Position numbers and translations under genes: made by a program. DNA of 64,000 bases from CAZQFV01 sp964613665 (GTDB lineage Bacteria > Chloroflexota > Chloroflexia > DTKN01). Location: assembly GCA_964613665.1 (NCBI GenBank), contig CAZTIG010000001.1:1-64000 (forward strand), in the 5' to 3' direction. Below the pieces are notes generated by a model. It ran no database searches, had not been told where the DNA came from, and saw only the letters and a list, made by a program, of their open reading frames with translations. Positions 1-7,432 of the stretch are shown in pieces. How positions within the stretch are numbered: the first letter of the stretch is position 1; each line of letters starts with the position of its first letter.

Positions 1-327
1 GGGGTGGGAACCCCACCCAGCATAGCCCTTGTAGCCGTTTACCCCACCCCCGAAGGGCCCGTGCAGTACCTGTTATTCCACGTGGACCTCTACCGCGTGC
101 AATCCCTGCCCGAGGCGCTGGCCCTGGGGTTGGACGACTGCCTCTACGGCAGCGCCATCTGCGCCGTCGAATGGGCCGATCGCATCCCCGAAGTGGCCCC
201 AGAGACGTTCCTGCGCATCGAGTTGGCCCTGCTCAGCGAGACGAAACGCGTGGTGCGCATGGAGCCTGTTGGCGAGCGCTATGTCCGCCTGCTGGACGAC
301 TTTAAGCAGAGCGCTTTCGGCAAGTGA
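1..327 (+). CDS. tsaE: TsaE, tRNA threonylcarbamoyladenosine ATPase subunit (3' part)
   Basis: C-terminal part of TsaE, the small P-loop ATPase that works with TsaB and TsaD to make the t6A modification of ANN-decoding tRNAs. The frame is open through the window edge, so the Walker A region lies upstream and is not seen. Visible family features are the HVDLYRV segment, the acidic 'GLDD' turn and the 'AVEWADRIPE' segment. tsaB follows about 100 bp downstream on the same strand, the usual pairing. A GTG at position 4 is not taken as the start because the protein would begin inside the core fold. Confidence 0.85.
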   Translation, partial: GVGTPPSIALVAVYPTPEGPVQYLLFHVDLYRVQSLPEALALGLDDCLYGSAICAVEWADRIPEVAPETFLRIELALLSETKRVVRMEPVGERYVRLLDDFKQSAFGK

Positions 328-423
328 GACGGCCGCCCCGGAGGTAGCAGGACCTACCCTGTGGCCCGGCCGCAGCCCCGCCAGGCCAGCCCCGGCAGGG
401 TACGGCCGACGGAGCAAGACCCG

Positions 424-1122
424 ATGATCCTGGCAATTGACACATCCACCGCCAGCGCCAGCGCCGCACTCTACGACGGCGAGAGCGTGCTCGCCGAGGT
501 GACCTGGCAGACGGGGCCCTCGGCCACCGTGCACCTCTTGCCGGTCATCCAGCAGTGCTTCTCGCTGGCACGGAGGCGGCCGGCCGATCTGTCCGGCCTG
601 GCTGTGGCTCTGGGACCGGGTTCCTTCAACGGCCTGCGCGCCGGCCTGAGCCTGGCCAAGGGGCTGGCCTACAGCCTGGGCCGTCCCATCGTCGGCATGG
701 CTACCCCCGACGTCGCTGCCTATCCCTTCTCCGCTCTCCTCTGGCCCGTATGCGTGATCCTGCAGGCCGGCCGGGGCCGCGTCGTCCGCGCTCTCTTCCA
801 GACCCGCTACGGCCGCTGGCAGCGCATCGGCGACTTTTCCAATACGACCATCCAGGCCATCTGCCAGGAGACAGAGCGCTCCACTGTCTTCTGTGGCGAG
901 ATCGACGGGGCCACGTCCGCGCTGATCCGCGCGCAGCTGGGCCAGCGGGCGCTGGTCTCTTCCACGGCGCTCTCGGCGCGGCGGGCCGGCTACCTGGCCG
1001 AGATGGCCTGGAAACGCCTTCAGGACGACCCGGATGGCGACGACCTGTTCGCCCTGCAGCCCATCTACCTCTCCCACCCGCGCATGGGCGCCCTCGCCCA
1101 CCTCGCAGAGGAGGAGGAGTGA
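424..1122 (+). CDS. tsaB: TsaB, tRNA threonylcarbamoyladenosine biosynthesis protein
   Basis: 232-residue ASKHA-fold partner of TsaD in t6A synthesis. It opens with MILAIDTSTASAS, the typical TsaB start, and carries the conserved 'GPGSFNGLRAGLSLAKGLA' segment near residues 60-78 (normally GPGSFTGLR). The ATG at 424 is chosen because the family motif begins there, although the frame is open further upstream. The last codons overlap the GTG of the next gene by 4 bp, so translation is probably coupled to the FHA protein. Length matches the family (about 220-240 residues). Confidence 0.88.
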   Translation: MILAIDTSTASASAALYDGESVLAEVTWQTGPSATVHLLPVIQQCFSLARRRPADLSGLAVALGPGSFNGLRAGLSLAKGLAYSLGRPIVGMATPDVAAYPFSALLWPVCVILQAGRGRVVRALFQTRYGRWQRIGDFSNTTIQAICQETERSTVFCGEIDGATSALIRAQLGQRALVSSTALSARRAGYLAEMAWKRLQDDPDGDDLFALQPIYLSHPRMGALAHLAEEEE

Positions 1123-1838
1123 ACGCTCTGGCCCGGTTCGAGGACTTTTGCGAGGACATCCTGGAGGGCTCGTTCACGAAGCTGCTGCGCAGCCCCGTGC
1201 AGCCGGCCGAGATCGCCAGGCGGCTGGAGCGGGCCATGGAGTCGGGGCAGCGCGCCGCGGTCAACAGGGTCCTTGTGCCCACCCGCTACACCGTCTCCCT
1301 CCACCCCGACGACTTTGCCCTCATCTCTCCCGCCAGGAACGCCCTGGAGCGGGAGATGGCCCGCTTCATCGTCGAGCGGGCTCAGGAACGCGGCTTCTCT
1401 CTGCTCACGCGCCCGCGCGTGTCGCTCGCCGGCCGGGCCGACGTGCGACGCAGGCGACTTGCCGTCGAAGCGGCACTCGTCGATACCGAGGAGGAGGAGC
1501 AGACCGCCGAGCTCGATTGGACTCCCCCCCTGGGCGAGGTCCCTCCCCTCCGTGCCCGCCTCCGCTACGGGGATGCCGCAGGCCGTTCCTGTGAGGTACT
1601 CCTCGATCGGTCCCAGGTGACCCTGGGCCGGGCCCGTGATAACGACGTCATCCTGGAGGACGCCCGCGTCTCGCGTTACCACGCCCGCATCGTTCTGCGC
1701 TATGGGCAGCACGTCCTGCAGGACCTGGGAAGCACCTACGGAACGTTCATCAACGGCGAGGCCGTGCAGGAATGCGTCCTCCGCCCGGGCGATCTGCTGA
1801 CCCTGGGTGCGGTCGGCCTGTACTACGAGGAGGCCTAG
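1119..1838 (+). CDS. DUF3662-FHA domain protein (FhaA-like)
   Basis: 239-residue protein with an N-terminal DUF3662-type region ('FEDFCEDILEGSF', then 'QPAEIARRLERAM' and 'NRVLVPTRYTVSLHP') and a C-terminal forkhead-associated domain from about residue 145. The FHA core is visible as LGRARDNDV, 'SRYHARI' and 'DLGSTYGTFING', including the Ser and His that contact phosphothreonine. In actinobacteria FhaA binds phosphorylated envelope proteins. No Ser/Thr kinase gene lies nearby here, so the partner is unknown. Start is GTG at 1119, overlapping the tsaB stop, with a purine-rich GAGGAGGAG just upstream serving as the ribosome binding site. Confidence 0.82.
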   Translation: MNALARFEDFCEDILEGSFTKLLRSPVQPAEIARRLERAMESGQRAAVNRVLVPTRYTVSLHPDDFALISPARNALEREMARFIVERAQERGFSLLTRPRVSLAGRADVRRRRLAVEAALVDTEEEEQTAELDWTPPLGEVPPLRARLRYGDAAGRSCEVLLDRSQVTLGRARDNDVILEDARVSRYHARIVLRYGQHVLQDLGSTYGTFINGEAVQECVLRPGDLLTLGAVGLYYEEA

Positions 1839-2282
1839 GTGACCCCGCCCTCTCTCGACGGCCAGTTGCTCCTGTTGCGCGGGGCGGTCCTGCTGCTGCT
1901 CTACCTGTTCATCGCCTTGGTCACGCTGACTTTGGTGGGCAGCCTGCGGCGGGAGGCCCGGGCGCCCACAGCAGCGCGGCGCAGTGTCTTGGGCGCACTC
2001 GTCGTGGCGGAGCCGGGCCCCACGGGCCTGGAGGTGGGCAAGTCCTTTCCATTGGCGGCAGTCTCGTCGATCGGGAGAGGCCTGCGCAATACCGTGTCCA
2101 TCGACGACGAGTTCCTTTCGGTTGAGCACACACTGCTCTCCTGGCGCGACGGCACCTGGTGGGTTCAGGACCTGGGCAGCACCAACGGCACCCGCGTCAA
2201 CGGTGTGCGCGTCACCCGACCCGTACCGATCGCGGCGGGCGACCTGGTCGAGGTGGGGCGCGTGGCCCTGCGCCTGGAGTAG
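1839..2282 (+). CDS. Membrane-anchored FHA domain protein (FhaB-like)
   Basis: 147-residue protein with one N-terminal transmembrane segment (about residues 10-34, rich in Leu, ending in an Arg-containing stop-transfer) followed by a cytoplasmic FHA domain (SIGRGLRNTV, 'SVEHTLL', 'DLGSTNGTRVNGVRV'). The topology resembles FhaB/FipA of actinobacteria, where the FHA domain docks phosphorylated cell-division or cell-wall proteins. The GTG start follows the preceding TAG stop directly, with GAGGAGG upstream, so the two FHA genes form one unit. The usual downstream PP2C, ftsW, pbp and pknB genes are absent. Confidence 0.78.
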   Translation: MTPPSLDGQLLLLRGAVLLLLYLFIALVTLTLVGSLRREARAPTAARRSVLGALVVAEPGPTGLEVGKSFPLAAVSSIGRGLRNTVSIDDEFLSVEHTLLSWRDGTWWVQDLGSTNGTRVNGVRVTRPVPIAAGDLVEVGRVALRLE

Positions 2283-2382
2283 GAGCGGGGCGCTCCCTGC
2301 CCGGATTGGACCGGGCCGCCGTACGAGCGAGGATCGAGGCGCTGTGTGCGGCCGACTCGCTGCACCGCACGGCCGTACCAAA

Positions 2383-2545
2383 GTCGCCGGCCTTGACCGG
2401 CAAGTGCCCAGCTCAGGCAACGGCACGACGCCGCACATCCAGGGACACGGCAATGGTACGGCCATGCCGCGCTGTACGCCGGCCGGGCACTTGCCATCCG
2501 CTGTGCATCGGCGCGAGCTTGATATCGCCGTGGCTGCACCGTTGC
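2383..2545 (+). repeat. Structured dispersed repeat, copy 1
   Basis: The 343-bp gap between the FHA gene and the Asp23 gene contains a segment that aligns without gaps to the reverse complement of 10387-10537 (151 bp, about 28 mismatches). An outer stem is formed by GGCAAGTGCCC (2399-2409) with GGGCACTTGCC (2485-2495). Inside it are a small hairpin CGGCACGACGCCG and a second hairpin GGCAATGG/CCATGCC around 2449-2468. The segment ends about 16 bp before a consensus -35 box. It could be a MITE-like element, an RNA or a regulatory site; the sequence alone does not say which. Confidence 0.75.
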
Positions 2546-2549
2546 CTGC

Positions 2550-2578
2550 TTGACATGAAGAGAGGTTGAGGGTATACT
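2550..2578 (+). promoter_or_regulatory. Sigma-70 promoter of the Asp23-nusB-acpP operon
   Basis: TTGACA at 2550-2555, a 17-bp spacer and TATACT at 2573-2578. This is an almost perfect housekeeping promoter. Transcription would begin near 2585, leaving a leader of about 40 nt before the ATG at 2626. The -35 box follows repeat copy 1 closely. Confidence 0.85.
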
Positions 2579-2625
2579 GCCCGCAATGTCGCACCAGCGG
2601 ACGGGGCGTGACCCGGAGGTAGCGC

Positions 2626-2961
2626 ATGGAACAAGAGCTCGGCACGATTCGCGTCTCCCCACAGGTGATCGCGGCGATTGTTGCCCTGTCCGCGGCCAGC
2701 GTCCCCGGGGTGGCCTGGCTGAATGCCCACTCCGGGTTGCAGAAGCGGCCGCTGCGCCTGACGGAGGATCTGGTCCGGGCTGTGCGCGTGGGCATGCACG
2801 GCGACAGCGCCCAGGCTGATATCTACCTGACGGTGGAGCGCGGGGCCAACATGACCCAGGTGGGCATGGCTGTGCAGCGCGAGGTCAACGAATCGATCCA
2901 GCGCACGCTGGGCCTTGATGTGCGCGCGGTCAACGTCTACATCGTGGATGTGGTGAGGTAG
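2626..2961 (+). CDS. Asp23/Gls24 family protein
   Basis: 111-residue Asp23/Gls24 (DUF322) protein. Family features are 'LGTIRVSPQVIAAIVALSA' at the N-terminus, 'PGV' near residue 28, and a C-terminal 'VNESIQRTLGLDVRAVNVYI' strand. In Firmicutes these proteins are membrane-associated envelope-stress factors, and a gene of this family is commonly found next to nusB, as here. ATG at 2626 follows GGAGGTAGCGC. It is first in an operon with nusB and acpP behind the strong promoter at 2550. Confidence 0.87.
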   Translation: MEQELGTIRVSPQVIAAIVALSAASVPGVAWLNAHSGLQKRPLRLTEDLVRAVRVGMHGDSAQADIYLTVERGANMTQVGMAVQREVNESIQRTLGLDVRAVNVYIVDVVR

Positions 2962-2966
2962 TACGG

Positions 2967-3419
2967 TTGGCCAGTGTCCGGCACCGCGCCCGCATCGTCG
3001 TGCTGCAAACGCTGTTCGAGGTCGATGTCGCTGGACATGACCCCGGCGAGGTCCTGGAGCGCCACCTGCTGGAGCGGGGCTTTCCTCCCCCCGCGGAGGA
3101 TTTCGCCCGGCAGTTGCTGGCGGGGGTGCAGGAGCACCTGCAGGAGATCGACGCGCTGATCGCCACGGCCGCTCCGAACTGGCCCCTGGGGCAGATGGCT
3201 CGCATCGATGTCAATATCCTGCGGATTGCCATCTCGGAGATGGTATACGCTCACGATGCGCATGTCCCGGTCAAGGCGGCGATCAGCGAGGCGGTCGAGC
3301 TGGCCAAGAGCTTCGGCAGTGATAGCTCGCGGAGGTTCGTCAACGGCGTTCTAGGCACGCTGGCCAAAAGAAGCGACCTGGCGGTACGGGCTGAAGGAGC
3401 GGGCACGGGCGACGGCTAG
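2967..3419 (+). CDS. nusB: Transcription antitermination protein NusB
   Basis: 150-residue all-helical NusB, the RNA-binding partner of NusE/S10 in rRNA antitermination complexes. It begins ASVRHRARIVVLQTLFEVD and contains 'ARIDVNILRIAISEMVY' and 'AISEAVELAKSFGSDSSRRFVNGVLGTLA', which are characteristic of the family. The start is TTG at 2967, five bases after the Asp23 stop, with GAGG in the end of the previous gene as ribosome binding site; the TTG may keep translation low. Length is normal. Confidence 0.92.
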   Translation: MASVRHRARIVVLQTLFEVDVAGHDPGEVLERHLLERGFPPPAEDFARQLLAGVQEHLQEIDALIATAAPNWPLGQMARIDVNILRIAISEMVYAHDAHVPVKAAISEAVELAKSFGSDSSRRFVNGVLGTLAKRSDLAVRAEGAGTGDG

Positions 3420-3478
3420 AGCGGAAGAGCGCAGCAGCCGGGCGAGGCTGCGGCAAGGCAGAAAAGGAGGAACCCGAC

Positions 3479-3730
3479 ATGCTTCCCGAGGATGTCCTGC
3501 GGCGTCTGAAGGCCCTGGTGGCCGACAAGCTGGGCGTGGACGAGTCACTGATTACCCCAGAGGCCTCCTTCGTCGAGGATCTCAACGCCGATTCCCTGGA
3601 CCTGGTCGAGCTGATCATGTCGCTGGAGGAGACGTTCTCCATCGAGATCCCGGACGAGGACGCCGAAAAGATCCAGACCGTCAGGGACGCGATGGACTAT
3701 CTCGAGGAGCGCCTGGAGGAGTCGGCCTAG
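3479..3730 (+). CDS. acpP: Acyl carrier protein
   Basis: 83-residue acyl carrier protein of fatty acid synthesis. Ser in the motif NADSLDLVELIMSLEE (about residue 39) is the 4'-phosphopantetheine attachment site. The protein is strongly acidic and ends in the usual fourth helix (EDAEKIQTVRDAMDYLEERL). A strong ribosome binding site AAAAGGAGG lies 8 bp before the ATG. It is not next to other fab genes but follows nusB, about 60 bp downstream, probably in the same transcript. Confidence 0.93.
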   Translation: MLPEDVLRRLKALVADKLGVDESLITPEASFVEDLNADSLDLVELIMSLEETFSIEIPDEDAEKIQTVRDAMDYLEERLEESA

Positions 3731-3741
3731 CGCGCGGCCGG

Positions 3742-4558
3742 CTATGCACCGGGGCCCGCGCGGTGGCCGGCGCCGGCGAGGGGCAGTCCTGGCGCGACAG
3801 AGAGGGTCCGCTCGTGATCGCAGCGCACCAGGCCGGGGCAGTTGGGAGCGGCCCGGCGCACATGGCGGCACTCGGCATAGTCCACAGCGACCGGGCTCTC
3901 GTGGCGGCCCTGGCTGTAGTAGGCCGCCAGTGCGGCCACCTCCTCAATGGTCGATGCCGGAACGGCCTTCGGTCAGCACGACGACGTGTGCCCCCGGCCG
4001 GCCGCAGGCGTGGAACCAGAGATCGTGCGGTCAGGCGCGGTGCAGTGTCAACACCTCATTCTGTCGGGCGTTTCGCCCCACCAGGATCGTGTAGCCGTCG
4101 CCGGAGCGAAAGGCGCGCGGAGGCAGGGGCTCTCTGCGGCGAGGTGCGCCGGGGCGGGCGGTGAGAACGCCGGCTTCCTCGAGCTCCTTGGCCAGCACGG
4201 TCATCTCGTCGTAGCTCTCCGCCGCATCGACCAGGGCAGTCATCTCGGCGAGCCAGGCCAAGGCTTGGCTCGTCTCTGCGATTCGCTGACCTGACGCACC
4301 ACGGCCCTCCGCACCCGCCGGCGCAGGTGCAGCGGAAAGGGGCTGTCTCTTGGGATCGCGCGTCGGCTTGCCCGCCGTCAGATGTACACGGGCGTTCCGG
4401 GTGTCGGCCGAGGCCACGAGCCGGAGGCGTTGGCGTCCGGCATAGATATCCAGGCCGACGGACAGCGGCGAGGTCTGCACGACTCGCTGGCCCCGGTCGC
4501 TCCGGATCGTTCTGTCCAGTTTGGCAGCGATGGCTGCCATCGTCGGGGCATCGACCAT
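3742..4558 (-). pseudogene. Decayed rqcH (NFACT family) gene
   Basis: Remnant of RqcH/NFACT, the ribosome quality-control factor that recruits tRNA-Ala for C-terminal tailing. Reading the minus strand from 4558, the N-terminal NFACT-N piece is recognisable (MVDAPTMAAIAAKLDR, then 'SVGLDIYAGRQRLRLV'). The frame then jumps directly to the C-terminal part with 'SGDGYTILVGRNARQNEVL', so roughly 300 central residues are missing. A TGA (4031-4033) interrupts the frame just before PHDLWFHACGRPGAHVVV. Another disruption near 3955 shifts the frame before 'IEEVAALAAYYSQGR'. Intact homologues are about 560-600 residues. In Bacillus the order rqcH-yloC-remA-gmk is conserved, so this remnant sits at its ancestral place beside remA-gmk, though inverted. 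Confidence 0.85.
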
Positions 4559-4665
4559 GGCAGTTGCACCTGTCCCCGTGCCGGCCGCCGGTATCGCACA
4601 GGTCGGCTGCAAAGGAAAGGCGGGCAGCGGGCCGGCCCTCGGTCCGTGCCCGGAAAGGTGGCACT

Positions 4666-4944
4666 GTGGGCGTTGAGCTGCTGCACATCGGCTTCGGCAA
4701 CATGGTCGTGGCCCGGCGCGTCTTGGCGATCGTGGCCCCCGATTCCCTGCCCGTCCGCCGCTTGATGCGCGAGGCGCTGGAGCGGGGAGCACTGGTCGAC
4801 GCCAGCCGCGGGCGCAAGGTCAAGGCTGCGCTGGTCATGGACAATGGCACCATCGTCACCTCCGCGCTGCATCCCAGCACGATCGCTCGCCGGCTGGGCC
4901 TGCGCCAGGAGGCCAGGGAGCGCCACGATGGCCGGATCGTCTGA
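4666..4944 (+). CDS. remA: RemA/DUF370 family regulator
   Basis: 92-residue DUF370/RemA protein. It begins VGVELLHIGFGN, and 'ARRVLAIVAPDSLPVRRL' and 'LVMDNGTIVTSALHPSTIARRL' follow the family pattern. In Bacillus RemA is a DNA-binding regulator of biofilm-matrix and osmoprotectant genes. GTG at 4666 is preferred because GGAAAGG lies 8 bp upstream and the conserved sequence starts there; the frame upstream crosses the rqcH remnant. The C-terminal codons overlap gmk by 17 bp, so translation is coupled. The C-terminus is a little longer than usual and basic. Confidence 0.85.
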   Translation: MGVELLHIGFGNMVVARRVLAIVAPDSLPVRRLMREALERGALVDASRGRKVKAALVMDNGTIVTSALHPSTIARRLGLRQEARERHDGRIV

Positions 4945-5572
4945 GATGCTGGACGGCCAGATGCGCGCGTGGCTCGGCGTCCCGCCGCCGCTGCTGGTCG
5001 TGTTGTCGGGCCCCTCGGGTGTGGGCAAGGACGCCGTCATGGCGCGGATGAAGGAGCGGGGCGTGGCCATGCACTATACGGTGACGGCCACAACCCGCCC
5101 GCGCCGGCCCAACGAGGTCGACGGCCAGGACTATTACTTCCTGTCCACGCCAGAGTTCCAGCGGCTGATCGCTGAAGACGAGCTGCTGGAGTGGGCTCTC
5201 GTGTACGGCGACTACAAGGGCGTCCCCAAGCAGCAGGTGCGCGAGGCCTTGCAGGCCGGCCGGGACGTGGTCATGCGCATCGACGTGCAGGGGGCCGCCA
5301 CAGTCCGCCGGCTGGCTCCGGAGGCGCTGCTGATCTTCCTGTCGCCGCCGAGCATCGAGGCGCTGGCGGCGCGCCTCTTCCGCCGCCGTACCGAGTCGGC
5401 CGAGGACCTGCAGCGTCGGCTGGCGGCGGCTCGCGAAGAAATGCAATCGCTGCCCCTCTTTGACTATGTAGTGGTGAACCACGAAGGAGCGCTGGACACC
5501 ACAGTGGACCGCGTGCTGGCCATCCTGCAGGTGGAGAAGATGCGCGTGCGCCCGCGGCAGGTTTCGCTGTGA
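4928..5572 (+). CDS. gmk: Guanylate kinase
   Basis: 214-residue guanylate kinase, converting GMP and ATP to GDP and ADP. The P-loop 'LSGPSGVGKDAV' is near residues 26-37, followed by 'TVTATTRPRRPNEVDGQDYYF' (GMP-binding) and 'EWALVYGDYKGVPKQQV'. The lid and C-terminal helix are present. ATG at 4928 has GGGAG 7 bp upstream and overlaps remA; an ATG at 4946, right after the remA stop, is an alternative. The remA-gmk order is conserved across many Gram-positive lineages. Confidence 0.93.
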   Translation: MAGSSEMLDGQMRAWLGVPPPLLVVLSGPSGVGKDAVMARMKERGVAMHYTVTATTRPRRPNEVDGQDYYFLSTPEFQRLIAEDELLEWALVYGDYKGVPKQQVREALQAGRDVVMRIDVQGAATVRRLAPEALLIFLSPPSIEALAARLFRRRTESAEDLQRRLAAAREEMQSLPLFDYVVVNHEGALDTTVDRVLAILQVEKMRVRPRQVSL

Positions 5573-5625
5573 GGTCGATGCGGCCGCAGCCCTCCCTGGC
5601 CTTCCCCCTAAGAAACCATCACAAA

Positions 5626-5703
5626 ACCACGAGGGCACAAGGACACCATGTCGACAAGCGTCCTTCTCCAATATCCTCTCTGGTGTCTTCGTGCCTTGGT
5701 GGT
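5626..5703. repeat. Imperfect inverted repeat of the GGTG-rich dispersed type
   Basis: Within the 247-bp gap between gmk and the tRNA, 5626-5647 and 5682-5703 are 22-bp arms. The second arm matches the reverse complement of the first at 18 of 22 positions. The right arm and the bases to about 5752, with repeated TTGGTGGT and CCTGTGGCTTGG words, resemble 45241-45320. Low-complexity repeats of this kind occur between genes in many environmental bacterial genomes; their function is unknown. Confidence 0.6.
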
Positions 5704-5780
5704 CCGTTCATCCTGGTGCTCCTGTGGCTTGGTGGTCGATTTGAGATCGTTTCCAAGTCCTCGCCGGCGGTGGCATGCGT

Positions 5781-5809
5781 TTGACAAGAGAGGCGAGATC
5801 GGGTAGACT
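5781..5809 (+). promoter_or_regulatory. Sigma-70 promoter of tRNA-Gln
   Basis: TTGACA at 5781-5786, 17-bp spacer, TAGACT at 5804-5809. It lies just upstream of the tRNA 5' end at 5820, so transcription would start at or just before the mature tRNA. Confidence 0.8.
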
Positions 5810-5819
5810 GAGCTCGCTC

Positions 5820-5890
5820 TGCCGGGTAGTGCAGCGGTAGCACAGGGGACTTTGGATCCTCTGACCGAGGTTCGAATCCTCGCCCGGCAG
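5820..5890 (+). tRNA. tRNA-Gln (anticodon UUG)
   Basis: The cloverleaf can be drawn by hand. The acceptor stem is TGCCGGG/CCCGGCA with discriminator G. The D-arm is GTGC/GCAC. The anticodon stem GGGGA/TCCTC encloses loop CTTTGGA with anticodon TTG. The T-arm is CGAGG TTCGAAT CCTCG. No CCA is encoded. The size is 71 bases before CCA addition. A promoter precedes it and a strong hairpin follows. Confidence 0.95.
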
Positions 5891-5895
5891 CTACG

Positions 5896-5930
5896 GGCCT
5901 CCCTGGCAGGGATCGTCAGGGAGGCCGTTT
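5896..5930 (+). terminator. Rho-independent-like terminator after tRNA-Gln
   Basis: Perfect 10-bp stem GGCCTCCCTG (5896-5905) with CAGGGAGGCC (5917-5926), an 11-nt loop and a short T run (GTTTCG) after it. It begins five bases after the tRNA. Confidence 0.75.
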
Positions 5931-6030
5931 CGCTGCCGCGCTGCGGCGCCGCAGTGCTGTACTAAGGCTATCGTGGTAGAACGGGTTGGGCCGGCCGACC
6001 CGGGTCGACGGCGGGCCCGCGGAGTGACAC

Positions 6031-7398
6031 ATGGCAGAGGCAGGGCCGGCCGGCCGACCGCACTACTGGCGCAACTTTGCCGCGCTGGTCGGCGACTATG
6101 TCGGCTTCAGCATGGGCATGGCCTTTATCAGCGCCTCGACGGTCCTGCCCGCTTTCATCGGCCGCCTGACCACGAACAAGGCGCTCGTCGGCCTGGTCTC
6201 CACGGTTGCCGACGGCGCCTGGCTGCTGCCGCAGGTCATCTTTGCCAACCTTCTTGTCAACAAGCGCCGCAAGAAGCGCTACGTCACTGCCGCCGGGCTG
6301 ATCGGGCGGCCCCTCTTCCTGCTCTATGCCCTAGGGCTGTGGCTCGGACTGGGCAGCAATCCTCCCCTGGCGTTGGCGCTGCTCCTGCTGGCGGTCTTTG
6401 TCTTCCTGGGGAGCGACTCTTTCGCCTCCGTGGCCTGGTTCGACGTGCTGGCCAAGACCATCCCCGAGCAGCGCCGCGGCCGGCTGGTGGGCATCTCCCA
6501 GGTGATCTACGGCCTGCTGGCGATCGGCCAGGGCGCGCTGATCACGCTGATGCTCGAGCGGGAGGTACCACCCTATCCGCTGAACTATGCCCTCTTCTTC
6601 GGCCTGTCGGGCGCGCTGCTGTTGCTCTCGCTGCTTTCCTGGCAGGCCCTGATCGAGCCCGACGAGGCCGTTGAGGAAGAACGGGCCTCGTGGCGGGATT
6701 ACGGCCCCCAGCTCGTGCGGCTCCTGCGCCAGGATGCCATCCTGCGCCGCCTGATCGTCGTGCGCCTCCTGGCCGGCTTTGACTTCATGGCATTCAACTT
6801 TTACGTGCTCTTCGCCACCGAGCATCTGGGTCTGCCCGAGTACACGGTGGGCATCTTCCTTGCCGTGCAGACCGTCGGCGGCATCGTGGCCAGCGCCGGC
6901 CTGGGGTTGCTGAACGAGCGGGCCGGCTGTCACCGCGTCATCCAGGTGTCGACCGCCCTGAGCCTGACGGCTCCGCTGGTGGGGCTGGGCCTGGCGCTCG
7001 GCGCCTCCCCCCCTCTCGCCGTGGGGCTGGGCATGGGCGGGGAGCAGGCTGGGCCGTTCGCCCTGGTCATCTGCGCCTGGTCGTTCTTGGTCATCGGGGC
7101 GGTCGCCAGCTCTTTCATGCTCGGCTTCATGAACTATGTCCTGGAGCTGGCCCCGGCCGGCCAACGCCCCACCTACACGGGCCTCTTCAACAGCATCGGC
7201 GGAGCGCTCGTGCTGCTGCCGGTGCTGGGCGGCTGGCTGGTGGACGCGACCGACTACCGCGTGCTCTTTGCTCTGACGGCCTCCATCCTGGCCCTGGCGC
7301 ACCTGCTGAGCTGGCGGCTGCCCTCGGCGCGCCGGGACCGCGGCAAGGAGTCGACCCGAGAGGGTGCGAGGGGCCAGGAGCAGGGCGGAGGGCAGTGA
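6031..7398 (+). CDS. MFS-type transporter
   Basis: 455-residue polytopic membrane protein with about 12 hydrophobic helices in two halves separated by a charged loop near residues 205-240 (EPDEAVEEERASWRDYG). It looks like the major facilitator superfamily, with basic cytoplasmic loops such as 'NKRRKKRYVT' and 'EQRRGRLVG'. No substrate-specific motif is recognised. The last 30 residues are charged and Gly/Glu-rich, unlike the rest. Start is ATG at 6031; the ribosome binding site is weak (GCGGAG). It converges on the THEP1 gene with a gap of 34 bp. Confidence 0.75.
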   Translation: MAEAGPAGRPHYWRNFAALVGDYVGFSMGMAFISASTVLPAFIGRLTTNKALVGLVSTVADGAWLLPQVIFANLLVNKRRKKRYVTAAGLIGRPLFLLYALGLWLGLGSNPPLALALLLLAVFVFLGSDSFASVAWFDVLAKTIPEQRRGRLVGISQVIYGLLAIGQGALITLMLEREVPPYPLNYALFFGLSGALLLLSLLSWQALIEPDEAVEEERASWRDYGPQLVRLLRQDAILRRLIVVRLLAGFDFMAFNFYVLFATEHLGLPEYTVGIFLAVQTVGGIVASAGLGLLNERAGCHRVIQVSTALSLTAPLVGLGLALGASPPLAVGLGMGGEQAGPFALVICAWSFLVIGAVASSFMLGFMNYVLELAPAGQRPTYTGLFNSIGGALVLLPVLGGWLVDATDYRVLFALTASILALAHLLSWRLPSARRDRGKESTREGARGQEQGGGQ

Positions 7399-7432
7399 GG
7401 TGGGTGCGGGCGAGACAGGCAGGGCCGGAGCT

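Noticed and set aside
2383..2533. The ungapped repeat as a conserved small coding sequence
   Set aside because: Amino-acid identity between the copies stays below about 70% in the frames compared, lower than the DNA identity, and no start with ribosome binding site fits. Stem pairing explains the conservation better.
4031..4033. TGA within the rqcH remnant as a possible selenocysteine or recoded codon
   Set aside because: The same gene also has a large internal deletion and a later frameshift, so simple decay explains it. No SECIS-like hairpin was seen next to it.
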